The notes beneath the pieces are model-generated. The model searched no databases and had not been told where the DNA came from. It worked only from the letters and a program-made list of their open reading frames with translations. Below, piece by piece: positions 23,901 to 34,279 of a stretch of DNA of 64,000 nucleotides (its first letter is position 1; each line of letters opens with the position of its first letter). A program made the translations under genes and the position numbers. The stretch comes from Prorocentrum cordatum (lineage: Eukaryota > Sar > Dinophyceae > Prorocentrales > Prorocentraceae): assembly GCA_963575745.1 (NCBI GenBank), contig CAUYUJ010014347.1, forward strand, positions 222,009 through 286,008, read 5' to 3'.

Positions 23901-24000
23901 NNNNNNNNNNNNNNNNNNNNNNNNNNNNNNNNNNNNNNNNNNNNNNNNNNNNNNNNNNNNNNNNNNNNNNNNNNNNNNNNNNNNNNNNNNNNNNNNNNNN
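23901..24000. other. assembly gap (100 N)
   Basis: Exactly 100 unknown bases between the 76-bp repeat and the second satellite block. A round number usually means a gap of unknown true size. Confidence 0.99.
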
Positions 24001-25300
24001 GGAGCACGGCAGACCAGGCACCAAGAGCGCCCTCAGGACGACGGAAAGGATGACCAAGACGAGGAGCACGGCAGACCAAGACGAGGAGCACGGCAGACTA
24101 TGCCCTAAGAGTGCCCTCAAGACGGCCGAACAACGGCAGACCCCATAGGAACACGGCAGACCACAGAAGAGCACGGCAGACCAACAGGAACACGGCAGAC
24201 CACACAAGAGCACGCAGCCACACAGTAGCACACGCATACCCAACAGGAGCCTGGCCTAGCCACAAGAGATCATGCACACCACACAAGAGGTCACGCCAAT
24301 ATAACCCACAGGAGCACGGCAGAGCCCACAGGAGCACGGCAGACCCCACAGGAACACGGCAGAGCAGACCCAAAAGGAGCAGGGCAGACCACACAGGAGC
24401 AAGGCAAACCACAGGAGCACGGCAGACCACACAGGAGCACGGCAGACCCCACAGTAGCAAGGCAGACCCCAAAGGAGCACGGCAGACCACCGGAGCACGG
24501 CAGACCACACAGGAGTACGGCTGACCCCACATGAGCACGGCAAATCCCAAATGAGCACGGCAGACCACAAGAGCACGGCAGACCACACAGGAGCACGGCA
24601 GACTCCACAGGAGCACGGCAGACCACAAAGGAACACGGCAGACCACACAGGAGCCCGGCAGACGCCACAGGAGCACGGCAGACGCCACAGGAGCACGGCG
24701 GAACCCACAGGAGCATGGCAGACCGCGCGCGGGTACAACATAAACGCGCATTTTTGTTGTACCCCGAACGCCGCTGGCGTTTCCCCAACAGGAGCACGGC
24801 AGATCTCACAGGCGCGCGGCAGACCCCAAATGAGCACGGCCGACCACAGGAGCACGGCAGACCCCAAATGAGTACGGCAGACCCCAAAAGAGCACCGTAT
24901 ACGCCTCAGGAGCACGCTGACCACACAGGAGCACGGCAGACCACACAGGAACGCGGCAAACCACAAAGGAGCAAGGCAGACCCCAAATGAGCACGGCAGT
25001 CCACACGTTCGCACGGCAGACCGCACAGGAGCACGGCAGACCCCACATGAGCACGGCAGACCAAGAAGGAGCACGGCAGACCACACAGGAGCACTGCAGA
25101 CCACACAGGAGCACGGCAGACCACACAGGACACGGCAGACCCCACGGGAGCACGGCAGACCACACAGGAGCACGGCAAACCACACAAGAGCACGGCAGAC
25201 CATACAGGAGCACGCCAGACCACACAGGATCACGGCAGACCACACGTTCGCACGGCAAACTCCACAGGAGCACGGCAGACCCCAAAGAAGCACGGCAGTG
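24001..25300 (+). repeat. 20-bp satellite, block 2 (duplicate of block 1)
   Basis: Same unit as block 1. Positions 24001-25060 align almost colinearly with about 21840-22900, including the ACGGCCGAACAACGGC landmark (21961/24122, offset 2161) and the foldback island (offset 2181). The 20-bp change in offset is one satellite unit. This is a segmental duplication of satellite, not independent growth. Confidence 0.92.
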
Positions 25301-25359
25301 GTACGTGGCACTGCTGTGGTATGCCGTACTAAAAACGTGGAATATCTCATAAGCCCAGG

Positions 25360-26740
25360 GGACAAAAGGACGCTTCCCGTTCTTGTCCGGTCAGGTTCCG
25401 GAAAATTGGCCGTTTCGCTCGGGACGTCCTCAAAAAATCGGCTCCGGAGGGGACTCCGAAACAGCATTATCTTGGAATCGCTCCCGGAGGGCCTCCAAAC
25501 GGCCCAAGAAAGCCCCCGAAGGCCCCCCAGAGGACCCCCCGAGCGCCCCAAGAGACCCCCAAGAGGCCCCCAAGGGGCGGCCAGAGGCCCGCCAGAGCGC
25601 TCAAAACGCCCCAAGAGACCCCCAAGAAGCCCCCCAGGGGCTCCAAAGAGGCGGCCAGAAGTCCCCCAGAACGCGCGAAAAGGCTCCAGGAGTTCCCTGA
25701 GAGCTTCATATCGCCCCATAGAGCCCCCGAAGGCCCCCCCCGGGACTCCCCCAAGAGGCCCCCGAGAGGCCAGAGGCTACGACAGCCCCAATAGCGTCCA
25801 AGATACCTCCAAGACGGCGCCGAAGCCAGGAAACGCAACAGGGATGTTCTCTGACGTTCTCGCCAATACGGTCTCTGACGCACGTGGTGGTTAAAAAACT
25901 GCGCTTCCCGTTCTTGTCCGGTCAGGTTCCGGAAAAATGGCTGTTTCGTTTGAGACATCCTCGAAAAATCGGCTCCGGAGGGGACTCCGAACCGGCTTTA
26001 TCTTGGAGTCGCTCCCGGAGGGCCTCAAAATTGCCCAAGAGAGCCCCCAAAGGCCCCCCAGGGGACCTCCAAAACGGCCCAAGAGACCCCCAAGAGGCCC
26101 TCAAGAGGCGCCCAGAGGCCCCCCCGAGCGCGCGAAGAGGCCCCCGGACTGGCCAAGAGAGCCCCAAGACGGTCCAAGAGAACGCCAAGACAGCCCAAGA
26201 GAGCCCCCACAGACCCTCGAGAGACGCCTGAGTCCAAGAGGGTCACAGAAGCCTCCAAGAGGCTCCCAAAATGCTCCCCACGGGCCCCAATCAGGCCTCT
26301 AGAGCCCTACGACAGTCCAAGATAACGCCCAGACAGTCCAAGATAACGCCAAGACGTCGACGTCGTGTTCGAATCGCTCTTGGAGTGTTTTCCAACGGCC
26401 CAAGGGAGGCCCAAAAGACGCCCCGGAGAGCCCCAGGAGCGCCCAAGAGCGCCCCAAGAAGACCCCCAGAGACCCCCAAGAGCGCTCTAGAGCCACCCAC
26501 ACAGCTCACAAGAACCCCAAGACGGCCCAAGAAGGGCCAAGAAGGCCCCAAGAGGCTCCCGGGAGCGCCCCAGAAGGCCCCCAGCGCCGAGACGGCCTAA
26601 GAAAGCTCCCACAGAACCCCACGACGCGCCCAGACAGCCCAAGAAGACCCCAGAAGCCCATAAGAGGACCCAAGGGGCCCCCAAGAAGCCCCCAACAGGC
26701 CCCAAGAGAACCCCGCGCGGCGCCAGGAGCAACGTCTTTC
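25360..26740 (+). repeat. CCAAGAGGCCCC mosaic with duplicated lead-in
   Basis: Two copies of the lead-in GCTTCCCGTTCTTGTCCGG / GGTTCCGGAAAA / TCGGCTCCGGAGGGGACTCC start at about 25371 and 25904. Each is followed by hundreds of bases of GCCCAAGAG-x-CCCCC words. ORFs through it are Pro/Arg/Lys-rich and artefactual. The TCTGACGTTCTCGCCAATAC sequence before the second lead-in also occurs at 23672. Confidence 0.85.
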
Positions 26741-26764
26741 TCCAATTGCCTCGTACTGTCCTCT

Positions 26765-26765
<1 letters not shown>

Positions 26766-26808
<43 letters not shown>
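26766..26808 (+). repeat. (CGT)n microsatellite
   Basis: Uninterrupted CGT run. Confidence 0.95.
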
Positions 26809-27049
26809 TGCCCTCCGCATTCGTCCTCGTACTCGCCCTCGTTCTCTTCGTCATCGTCCTTGTGCTTCTCTTCCTCCTCGTTGTCCTCATGCTCCTCCGC
26901 GCTATCCTCACGTTCGCCACGTCGTCCTCGTCATCGACTCCTCGTTGTCCTCGCCTTCCTTTTCTTCTTCGCCGAATACGCCCAATAGACTAAAGCGGCG
27001 CTTCCCGTTCTTGTCCGATCAGGTTCTGTAGATGAAGAACTCAAACAGT

Positions 27050-27400
27050 CATTCGGACGGACGGCCAGTCGTTTTTCAAAAGTGGTTATCGCCGCAGCGC
27101 CGGCAACATTCGTGTTGAACACTTGCAGCAGTTACAAGGATCTTGAGCCGGTCGGTTTCAGAATGGCGCTCTCGCCTTAGCGCCGCACATTTTCGACTCA
27201 AGAGTTTGCAACTGCGGCAAGAGTGGAGGGCCCGTCGTTTTCAAAATGGGACTATCGCCCCATCGCTGATCACACTCGCTACAAAGGCTTGCAGCAGTTA
27301 CAAAGACGATGACTGGTCGTGTTGAGCATTGGGTTCTCGCCTCAGCGCCGCGCAAATTTTCTTACCAGCTTACAACTGTTGCAAGAACGGATTTCGGTTC
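27050..27400 (+). repeat. 83-bp-type minisatellite, diverged second locus
   Basis: Several units with CGTTTTCAAAA, ATCGCC-CAGCGCC and GCAGCAGTTACAAAG words match the 11150-11680 family (GTTTTCAAAATG, ATTAGCGCCGC, TGCAACAGCTTCAA). Units are more degenerate here. Confidence 0.7.
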
Positions 27401-27765
27401 GTTCTCAAAGGGGTTCACGCCAGAGACCTCACATTCGTTGACCCGACGTCCAACACTGGAGCAAATATTCCACGTATGGAGGGCGGCAGCGCTTTGACAT
27501 GGTGGTTCTGCTGAGGATCTTGCAATCTCTGTGGACACAATTCTGAATGTGTGCAAGATTTGCACGGCTGGAGGGCAGATCCTTCTCAAACCGGGGTTTA
27601 TCGCTGTTGTCTTTGAATTTTTGCATCCTGCCTCTGCGTGTCCTTCAGCTGGAGGGATGATACCCGTTACAAAATCGGGGCTCGTCCGTGAGGCAGGCTT
27701 ACTAGACGCTCGTCATTCGAGGAGAGGCGGTTCTCGCAGTGGAAAGGAATAGTTATATGGGGCCC

Positions 27766-27817
27766 AGGAGGAGGAGGGGGAGGAGCAGGAGGAGGAGGAG
27801 GAGGAGGAAGAAGAGGA
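27766..27817 (+). repeat. (GGA)n microsatellite
   Basis: GGA-rich run with a few substitutions. Confidence 0.9.
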
Positions 27818-27992
27818 TGGGAGGGTGTATTGCAACATCGTTGACGCATGCCTGTTTCACTCTGGTCCTCGGCCTCCTCCTCCCCGCTCCCCCCTTCTGC
27901 TCCTTCCATTTTCTCCTCGCACTCCCATCGCATGCTCCTCCGTCCTCTCACCCCCCGCTCCGCTCCGTCGGTGGGATGCGTTGGCGTGTGTG

Positions 27993-28008
27993 TGTATATG
28001 ATTGTTGA
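27993..28008 (+). repeat. target-site duplication, left copy
   Basis: TGTATATGATTGTTGA lies two bases before the SL (GG at 28009-28010 intervenes) and is identical to 30481-30496. Its position next to the 5' end of a retroposed cDNA marks a LINE-type insertion site. Confidence 0.88.
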
Positions 28009-28010
28009 GG

Positions 28011-28032
28011 TCCGTAGCCATTTTGGCTCAAG
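28011..28032 (+). other. dinoflagellate spliced-leader sequence, complete
   Basis: It begins T-CCGTAGCCATTTTGG and ends CTCAAG, matching the 22-nt leader that dinoflagellates trans-splice onto nuclear mRNAs at every position. There is no donor GT at its end and no snRNA-like sequence after it, so this is a copied leader, not an SL RNA gene. Confidence 0.95.
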
Positions 28033-28047
28033 CCATTTTGGCTCAAG
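28033..28047 (+). other. relict (truncated) spliced leader
   Basis: CCATTTTGGCTCAAG is leader positions 8-22. It starts exactly after the internal TAG of the leader, which can serve as a trans-splice acceptor. This is the form expected when a transcript starting upstream of an older leader copy is trans-spliced again. Confidence 0.93.
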
Positions 28048-28129
28048 GGCGCCCCGGCGCCCGGGCGCCCGCGGGTCGGGCGGGGGCCGGGGGCGGCGCG
28101 CGCGGGGCGCGCGCCGCGCATGCAAGGGG

Positions 28130-30211
28130 ATGGCTGCTGGGCGGCCGTCCCCTGTCTCCCTGACGGCTGGGCCTGGGCGTGCTGGTGGGGGCCAGCCAGG
28201 CTCGTCACGGCGCCGGTGGCCCCCGCCCCAGGGGTCCGGCTCGGGGGGGCCAGCGGCGGGGCCCGGGCAGGCGCGGCACCCGCTGCGCCCGCAGAGGCGG
28301 CGGCGGCCGCAGTTGGCGGAGCGTGCGGTGCGGCCGGCGCCGCCGCCGGCTGCGCCAGCGGCGCCGTGGCGGCAGCGGCCAGCGGCGCCCCCGGCGCGGA
28401 GGAGCCCGGCGCGGGGCTCGGCGCGGGCATCGGGCCGCCGCGGGGGCCGCTCCGAGGAGCCGACGTCGGGGCGGCGACGCCGCCGGCGCCAGCGCAGCCC
28501 GAGCCCTGGACCAGATCCCTCCGCCAGGGCTCCCCTGGCGGCGAGGCGTGGCAGCAGCCGCGGCGGTACGCCCCGCGACAGCGGCGCCAGGGCGCCGGCG
28601 CGTGGCAAGGGATCGGCGGGCTGGGGCAATGGGCGGCGTTCGCGGAGTCGGACGCGTCGCGGCCAGGGCCCTGCTCCCGCGGCGACGTCCAAGGCAGCAG
28701 CCCCGCGCCAGCCGTCGCGGCTGGCGACGACGCCTCCTCCTCCGGAGTCCAAGGGGCAGCCGCCAGCGCCGGGCCGCGGCAGCTGTCCGCCCAGCAGCGA
28801 GGAGGACAGCAGCGACAGCAGCAGCGGCTACAGCGACAGCGGCGCCAGCGGCGCCGCCCGGGTCGGTCCAGCCGCCGCAACGGCGCCGCAGGCAGCGCCC
28901 CCGGCTGCTTCGGCAGCGACGGTTCCGGCTGCTCTGGCAGCGACGGCACCGGCTGCTCAGACAGCGACGGCTCCGCCCTCAGCGCCAGCGGCCGGCGCGG
29001 TAGGGCCCCAGCCAGCTGCCGTGGGGGGGGCCCCCAGTGCGCAGCTGGTCGCGGCAGCTCTGCACCAGGCGGGATGGCAGGGCTTCTCCGCGGTGGATCT
29101 CCCGGAGGCGTCCGGGAGGAAGGCGATCCTCCTGCAATGGGAGGTGCCCCGAGCCTCCTGAGCGGCAGCGACGGTGAGCCCGGCTGCTGCGGGCCCCTGA
29201 GCCCCCGATGCCCGAGCGTCAGCTCCGGCAGCGACGGTGCGCCCGGCTGCGGAGCCGAGGGCGACGGCCCCTCCGGAGTCATCGACATCGGCCGATGCCA
29301 GCTACGACGCGCTGGGGCTCTGGCGTGGCGCGCCAGGGCGTTAGGGCGGCGCGACCGCGGTTGCCACGCCTCCGCGCCAGCGCTCGGCCTGCGGCGGGGC
29401 CCCGCTGGACGATGCGGTCCCGCGGTTGCCCGGCGTGCGCCCGGCCGAGCGCTGCTGGGTGCACCTCTCGGAGGACGACGTTCCCCCGGACCCCCCCGTG
29501 GGCGACGGTTACGCGGCTGGTGGGGCTGCTGTTGGGTCGCCCCGCGCAGACTCCCGCCCCTGCGCAGAGGCGGCGCGGCCTCCGGCCCTCCACGAGGGCG
29601 ACGGTTCTGAGGCGGCCAGCCCGCCTAGCGTTGGCACCAGCGCCGCCGCGGCGGGCGCGCTGGTCCCGGCCCCCCCCACGCGGGCGGAGGGCGACGGTGT
29701 GGAGCGCGACGGAATCTCCAGGGAGGATTTCGTGCAGGAGCTGCGGGATGGCCTGGCCAGCTCGGGGTGGGCGGCAGCGCGCGCGCTGGCGCCGGCGCTT
29801 CGCGTCGCCATTCGCGGTTTGGGCTTCCGCGAGGCGTGTGCCCGGCTCGAGGAGGCCGCCTCGGCGATCCCGGATGCGCTGGGCCGCCGGCGGGTCGTCG
29901 AGCGGGTGCTGGAGGCGGCCGAGCGGCCAAGGCGCGCGCGTCGCTCGCCGCCAGGCCGGCGCCGTCGCGGCGGAAGCGGCCCCCCTGCTCATGGGGCGGC
30001 GGGGGTTGACGCCACGCGGCGGCTGTGCAAGCTCCCGGCCGCGGAGCTGGCGCGGGAGCTCCGGGCGGGGGCCGAGGCGTTCCGGGCCTTCCCAGAGCTG
30101 GCGGCGGAGGCGGCGCAGCTGGCGGCGGCTGCGGAGGGCGACCCCGCCGTGGACGGGCCCGCGGCGTTGGCAGCGGCGGCGCGGCGCCTGGGCGGGGCTG
30201 GCGGGGCCTGA
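28130..30211 (+). pseudogene. retrogene coding region, product unknown
   Basis: The frame from ATG 28130 runs open to TGA 29159-29161. It encodes a basic Arg/Ser/Pro-rich region, an acidic Ser cluster (SSEEDSSDSSSGYSDSG, residues about 220-240), an Ala/Pro-rich stretch and a mixed segment (QLVAAALHQAGWQGFSAVDLP). In the same frame, after stops at 29198 and 29342, it reopens to 30211 with amphipathic, helix-like sequence (DGISREDFVQELRDGL and onward, rich in Ala/Arg/Glu). I read this as one decayed gene. A competing frame (28120-29610, 496 codons, Gly/Ala/Ser-rich) has no stop and cannot be excluded, because frames stay open easily at this GC. No known family is recognised. Confidence 0.45.
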
Positions 30212-30474
30212 GCGGCCCCGGGCGCGGGGCGCGCGCCTTTCCCCCCTGTGGGGCGGGCGGCGCGGCTGGGCAGGGTCGAGCTCTGCGAGCTCGCGGGCCT
30301 GCTGGGCGCCAGGGGTTGAGAGCGGCACCCCGCAAAGTCGGGGTGCCAGGTAGCGGCCGCGGCCGCGCCTGTCTGCACTGCTTGCTGCTGCTGCTGCCTC
30401 TCGTCTTGTTTTTCCCCCCCCTGCTGGTGTCCTCTCCTCTCCTCAGCCGCGGGGCGCCCACTCGAGCTTGTTAT

Positions 30475-30480
30475 AAAAAA
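30475..30480 (+). other. short poly(A) at retrogene 3' end
   Basis: AAAAAA directly abuts the right target-site duplication, as expected for the tail of a retroposed mRNA. Confidence 0.75.
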
Positions 30481-30496
30481 TGTATATGATTGTTGA
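30481..30496 (+). repeat. target-site duplication, right copy
   Basis: TGTATATGATTGTTGA, identical over 16 bases to 27993-28008; the next base differs and the one after agrees. Confidence 0.88.
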
Positions 30497-30659
30497 AGAT
30501 ATGGTTTCGTTTTGCACTTTCGCCAAAATAGTCAAGTGCGGCCAGATTTGTAGATTGGGATCGAGGACAGAGGCTGGCGTCTGGCTGCTCCTGAGGCTTC
30601 TTGGGCGCCCTGGGGCGCCCGCGTGGCTGGAATTATGATGTTCCAATCCACTTTCGCCT

Positions 30660-30795
30660 GGATCACCGTGGAGAATTTCGAGCACCGAGCAAGCACCGAA
30701 ACGTGAGGGTCTTCAAGTGTCGGGCCCTGGGGGGTGACATTCGTTCGACACTGTTTCGACACTTTTGCTCGAAATTCATTTTGGGATGTGGTCCT
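30660..30795. repeat. foldback repeat R3, copy 2
   Basis: GAGAATTTCGAGC near 30670 pairs with GCTCGAAATTC near 30768. ACACTGTTTCGA and TTTTGGGATGTGGTCC match the copy at 7385-7520. It is more diverged than that copy. Confidence 0.65.
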
Positions 30796-30956
30796 GTAGT
30801 ACGATGCGAGCAACATCAGGTTAGAGCTGGATTCCCAGGAGATGTGGCCAAGACGCGTGGGGCGTGGGCCCGGGCCTCCAGCGTCTTCAAAGAGTACGTC
30901 GCGGGTGTTTCGCCATTTCCGGTTTCGGGAACCGCGGTTCCATTCGAGAGCCTTGA

Positions 30957-31141
30957 CACGGGGTCAATGCAAACGTGTGTCAGCCAGAGCGCCTGATCTT
31001 GCAGGATCCTCCAGGGCAAGGGTCGCATCGACCCGGGCTTGGGTGCAGGATCTTGCAGGATCTATTGACCCGTATTTGGGTGCAGGATGTTGCAGGATCT
31101 TGCAGGATGTTTCGAGGCCTGGTTGACCCGGGTTTGGATCC
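30957..31141 (+). repeat. dispersed repeat R2, copy 2, with GGATCTTGCA iteration
   Basis: GGGGTCAATGCAAACG, GTCAGCCAGAGCGCC and then GTGCAGGATCTTGCAGGATC-like words repeated four to five times, ending GGTTGACCCGGGTTTGGATCC. It matches 7241-7340/7579-7610 and 46335-46471. Confidence 0.8.
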
Positions 31142-31366
31142 ATGTTCAGGAGAGAACGAGTTAGGATGAAAAGGCGGTCCCAGGGAAGGGGTCGTGAGCG
31201 TCAGGGGCAGTTGCCTCGAAGAAGAAAAAAGAAAACGAATACTAATCATACTAACACGCATAATAAGAATAATAAGAGTAAACGAAGTAATAATAATATC
31301 CGCCACAGGACGGCCCCCTGACTCGTGTTGCTGATGCAACTGGTCATTTCTAACCATGTTCATGCA

Positions 31367-31870
31367 ATCGCTTTGCTCATTCCGCCGGCCCGTACTGTGT
31401 CGTCGCAGGCGTTTGCCTGCGCGTTCTTGGCCCTCGTGGGGCCTCTTGGGGGCTCTTGTGGGGCCTCTTGGGGCCTCTTTTTGGGCCTCTTGGTGACCTC
31501 GTGGAGCATCCTGGGCTTTCGTGGGGGTCTCTTGGGGTCTCCTGGGCACCTTTTGGGGCGGAAGGCTCGAATTGGCGGTTCGTGTTTCCCCTCCTGGGCC
31601 CCTCTTAGGACGATCTTGGCACCGTCTTGGGGCCTCCTTGGGGCCCCCTTGGACCGTCTTGGGGCCCTCCTAGGGGCCTCTCGGCCGTCTTGGGGCTGTC
31701 TCGGGGGCCTCTTGTGCCATCCTGAAGCGTCGGAAGCTCGAAAACGCGCGAACGCGAAAAACATTGAAACAACATTCAAAATATCCGATTTATGCTTATT
31801 TCGGCCCTCTGGGGAATGCTCTTGGAGGCCTCTTGGGCCGTCTTGGGGCCATCTTTGGCGTCCTGGAGCG
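31367..31870 (+). repeat. CTTGGGG element, copy A
   Basis: It starts TCGCTTTGCTCATTCCGCCGG and contains two conserved non-repetitive blocks: GGGGCGGAAGGCTCGAATT near 31555 and CGGAAGCTCGAAAACGCG to TTATTTCGGCC at 31728-31805. The rest is CTTGGGGCCTCTTGG words. The same blocks occur in the same order at 49910-50550 and, reversed, at 53990-54783, so this is a dispersed element and not only simple repeat. Confidence 0.85.
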
Positions 31871-32180
31871 ATCCTGTTGTGTCCCGGAGGCCGCTAGAAC
31901 CATCTGGAGGGTCTCTGTTGGGCCTCTGGGCCGCTCTGGGCCGCTCTTGGGAGGCCCCGAGGGCGGCGCCCGGGACCTGCCTGGGGTTTTTGTCGGCCGC
32001 GGACGCCCTGGGGCCGCCCAGCTCGCGCGAACTAGAACTGCCGTTTGTTACCGGAGATTTTAGCACGCCTCTGGCCCGTTGGGCTGGCGAATTTTATTGG
32101 CGCCTCCAGCGCCGCAAGGCGACGGGAGAACCAGCCGCGTGAGCCGATTCGCTAGCCCCCTTCTTTCTATCCCCCTCCCC

Positions 32181-32454
32181 TCTCCTCCTCCTCCTCCTCC
32201 TCCTCCTCCTCCTCCTCCTCCTCCTCCTCCTCCTCCTCCTCCCCCTCCCCCTCCTCCTCTTCTCCTCCTCCTCCTCCCTCCTCCTCCTCCTCCTCACCTC
32301 CCTCCTTCTCCACAACCTCCCCTCCTCCTCCTCCTCCTCCTCCTCCTCCTCCCTTCCCCTCCTCCTCCTCCTCCTCCTCCTCCTCCTCCTCCTCCTCCTC
32401 CTCCTCCTCCTCCTCCTTCCCCTCCTCCTCCTCCACCACCTCCTCCTCCCCCTC
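32181..32454 (+). repeat. (CTC)n microsatellite, about 270 bp
   Basis: CTCCTCC run with occasional CCC/TTC interruptions. It yields long false poly-Pro/Ser/Leu or Glu/Gly/Arg ORFs. Confidence 0.97.
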
Positions 32455-32459
32455 TTATC

Positions 32460-33650
32460 TCTCCCCCCCTCTCGTCCGATCCGAGGGGCAGAGGGAGGCG
32501 GAGGAGCAGGAGCAGGAGCAGCCGACTGGAGAACTGGAGGGAGGGAGCAAGCCCAGCAGGCGGCGCTGGGCCCCGCCGAGCCCAGCCAGGAGGCCGGCGG
32601 CGCCCGCGGCGCAGGCGTCGCCTCCTCCCGGGCGTGGGCACGAGGTGGTTGCCCCGTTTTTTTGGGGGGGGTGGGGTGGGCGTCTAAGAGGGGGTGATGA
32701 CCCGGGGGGGGGACATCATGGCCACAGCCATGATATCTCGCCTGTTTCCATGGTCCAGATTCCAATTGGAGTGGCTTGCACCATTCCGCCGACCCCCACC
32801 AGGAGTGAGTGTTTGAGACGATCTTGGAAGTCATATCCTGGATCAGAAGACTCTTGGATGCATCTGACGGTCTCTTGGGATGCCTCCCTCGGTCTCTTAT
32901 CTCATTCATATACCATTCTACGTTCTCCAGACCCCCTCATTATTCATTCATTCATACATTATTCATATGGGTCTCTCTCATGGCCCAGGTTCTTATCTCA
33001 TTATACTTTCCCTCTTGGACGCCCCCCCCCCTCTTGGACGACGCCCCCGACTCCTGGCCCCCGGGCGCGGAAGGTCGAGACCCAGAGGTCCGAGGCCTCG
33101 ACAACATTGGAGCGGCCCGTTTCTGGCGATCTCCGGCGTCCAAACGTTGCTCGGGATAAGGCTTTGCGCTAGGGATGCTGCCCAGACCTCCAGGTGTCCG
33201 CGCGCCGATTGAGTTGGAGCGCCAGATGTCTGTGGAGGGGGTCCCCGCAAGCCTCCGCGGAGTCTTTTTGGAGATTCTGGAGCCAAGGGAACGCAGAAAG
33301 ACTTCCGAACCCACGGTCCTCCCCAGAATCCAACACTCGAGTTATTTTTCCGTGGGCCCCACGGCCGAACAAATTGCCTTTCGACGCTGAACGTTGTGAA
33401 ACACCTCGATGGCTTCTGTTCAAGGCGTTGGAGGTCTGGGTCGATCCTCGGACTGGGGGAAGGAAGCGCATCGCCGCCCTGGAGTGCGCGGGATCAGGTG
33501 ATCTGCAAGACGTAGGCGTGCCGTATGCCCAGCGGATGTCCCAGACAGCGTAAGCACCACCCCTCTGCCCCCCACTGCCTCGAGAGCCGAGGCTCCGAAA
33601 CGAGGGGCGCCTTCGGATCTGGAGCGGCTCTGGTCTTCGGGCCGCTCCCT
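32460..33650. other. no confident gene
   Basis: Includes a G9 run near 32706 and open frames near 33175-33550 without recognisable domains. The stretch 32640-32760 shares scattered words with 47695-47760 (GGGG-ACATCATGGC / CCATGATATCTC), too weak to call. Confidence 0.35.
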
Positions 33651-33654
33651 AGAG

Positions 33655-33819
33655 CTACAGCGGAGGCCCATGCCAAGAAACACCTTGCTTGCCTCCAGCC
33701 TGGGTTTGTTGAGCTTCGATGATTATGCGATGGAAGGCGCGACATTCCCACACCAAAAATCAACGAACGTCTTGGAGTCTCAGGGTTGGGGTTCTTGTGG
33801 AAGGTTTCTTGTGGACTGG
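33655..33819 (+). repeat. dispersed repeat R4, copy 2
   Basis: CCCATGCCAAGAAACACC, GTCTTGGAGTCTCAGGGTTG and GGTTTCTTGTGGACTGG match 7743-7916 in order and spacing. Confidence 0.85.
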
Positions 33820-34279
33820 CCTCCACTGTAGCTTGGGGAACCCTTTCGTGGCCCAGGCTGGCCGTGGCTGGACAGCTCCCTTGGTGCCTCCTGCAGCTGC
33901 CGGCGGCAAGGCCTGCCACCGTGCCAGCCCAGCATGCTCGGCGGCGACTGTTGGAGGGACCACGGGAGGCCGGGGGCGTTGGGACACGGCGCGTCCGAGA
34001 CTCGGGAGGGCCGTCGCAGATGTGAGGCACTCGCTTCCAAGCATTGCCGGAGGTTCTCTTCTCGTCTTCTTCTTTGTCTACAGTCGAGGCGCTGAAGTCA
34101 GGGCCACGGCGGCCTCAGGAAGGGCTTTGGTTTGTTGGGCAGTTCGTGAGGTTTATGTAGGTCGGAGAACAGAGCATGTTCGTGGCCGAGGCTCGCCGTG
34201 GCCAGAAAAGCCTCTTCGTCCTCATTCAGCGTTCCTTGTGGTAGCACGATGACTACATCCCCCTCCCTCACGCCCGTTC

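Larger units (their letters stand above)
28011..30480 (+). mobile_element. SL-bearing processed retrogene
   Basis: The insert begins with a full 22-nt dinoflagellate SL, ends with six A, and is flanked by a 16-bp duplication (27993-28008 and 30481-30496). These are the marks of a trans-spliced, polyadenylated mRNA copied back into the genome by LINE machinery. A second, 5'-truncated leader follows the first, so the parent locus had itself come from an earlier retroposed cDNA. The roughly 2.4 kb between leader and tail is very GC-rich and should derive from mRNA only. Confidence 0.88.

Noticed and set aside
21306-25300. CRISPR-like array
   Set aside because: The repeats are 15 bp with 4-5-bp near-invariant spacers. 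There are no unique spacers of 25 bp or more, and the genome is eukaryotic.
26360-26385. tRNA B-box (GTTCGAATC)
   Set aside because: No A-box or cloverleaf could be formed around it.
25440-26700. Pro/Arg-rich ORFs as RNA-binding proteins
   Set aside because: They derive from CCAAGAGGCCCC low-complexity repeats and are open in more than one frame.
28011-28032. SL RNA gene
   Set aside because: There is no GT donor after the leader and no downstream snRNA-like sequence; flanking duplication and poly(A) show a retroposed cDNA.
32079-32909. Poly-Pro and poly-Glu ORFs
   Set aside because: They are produced by a 270-bp CTC microsatellite.
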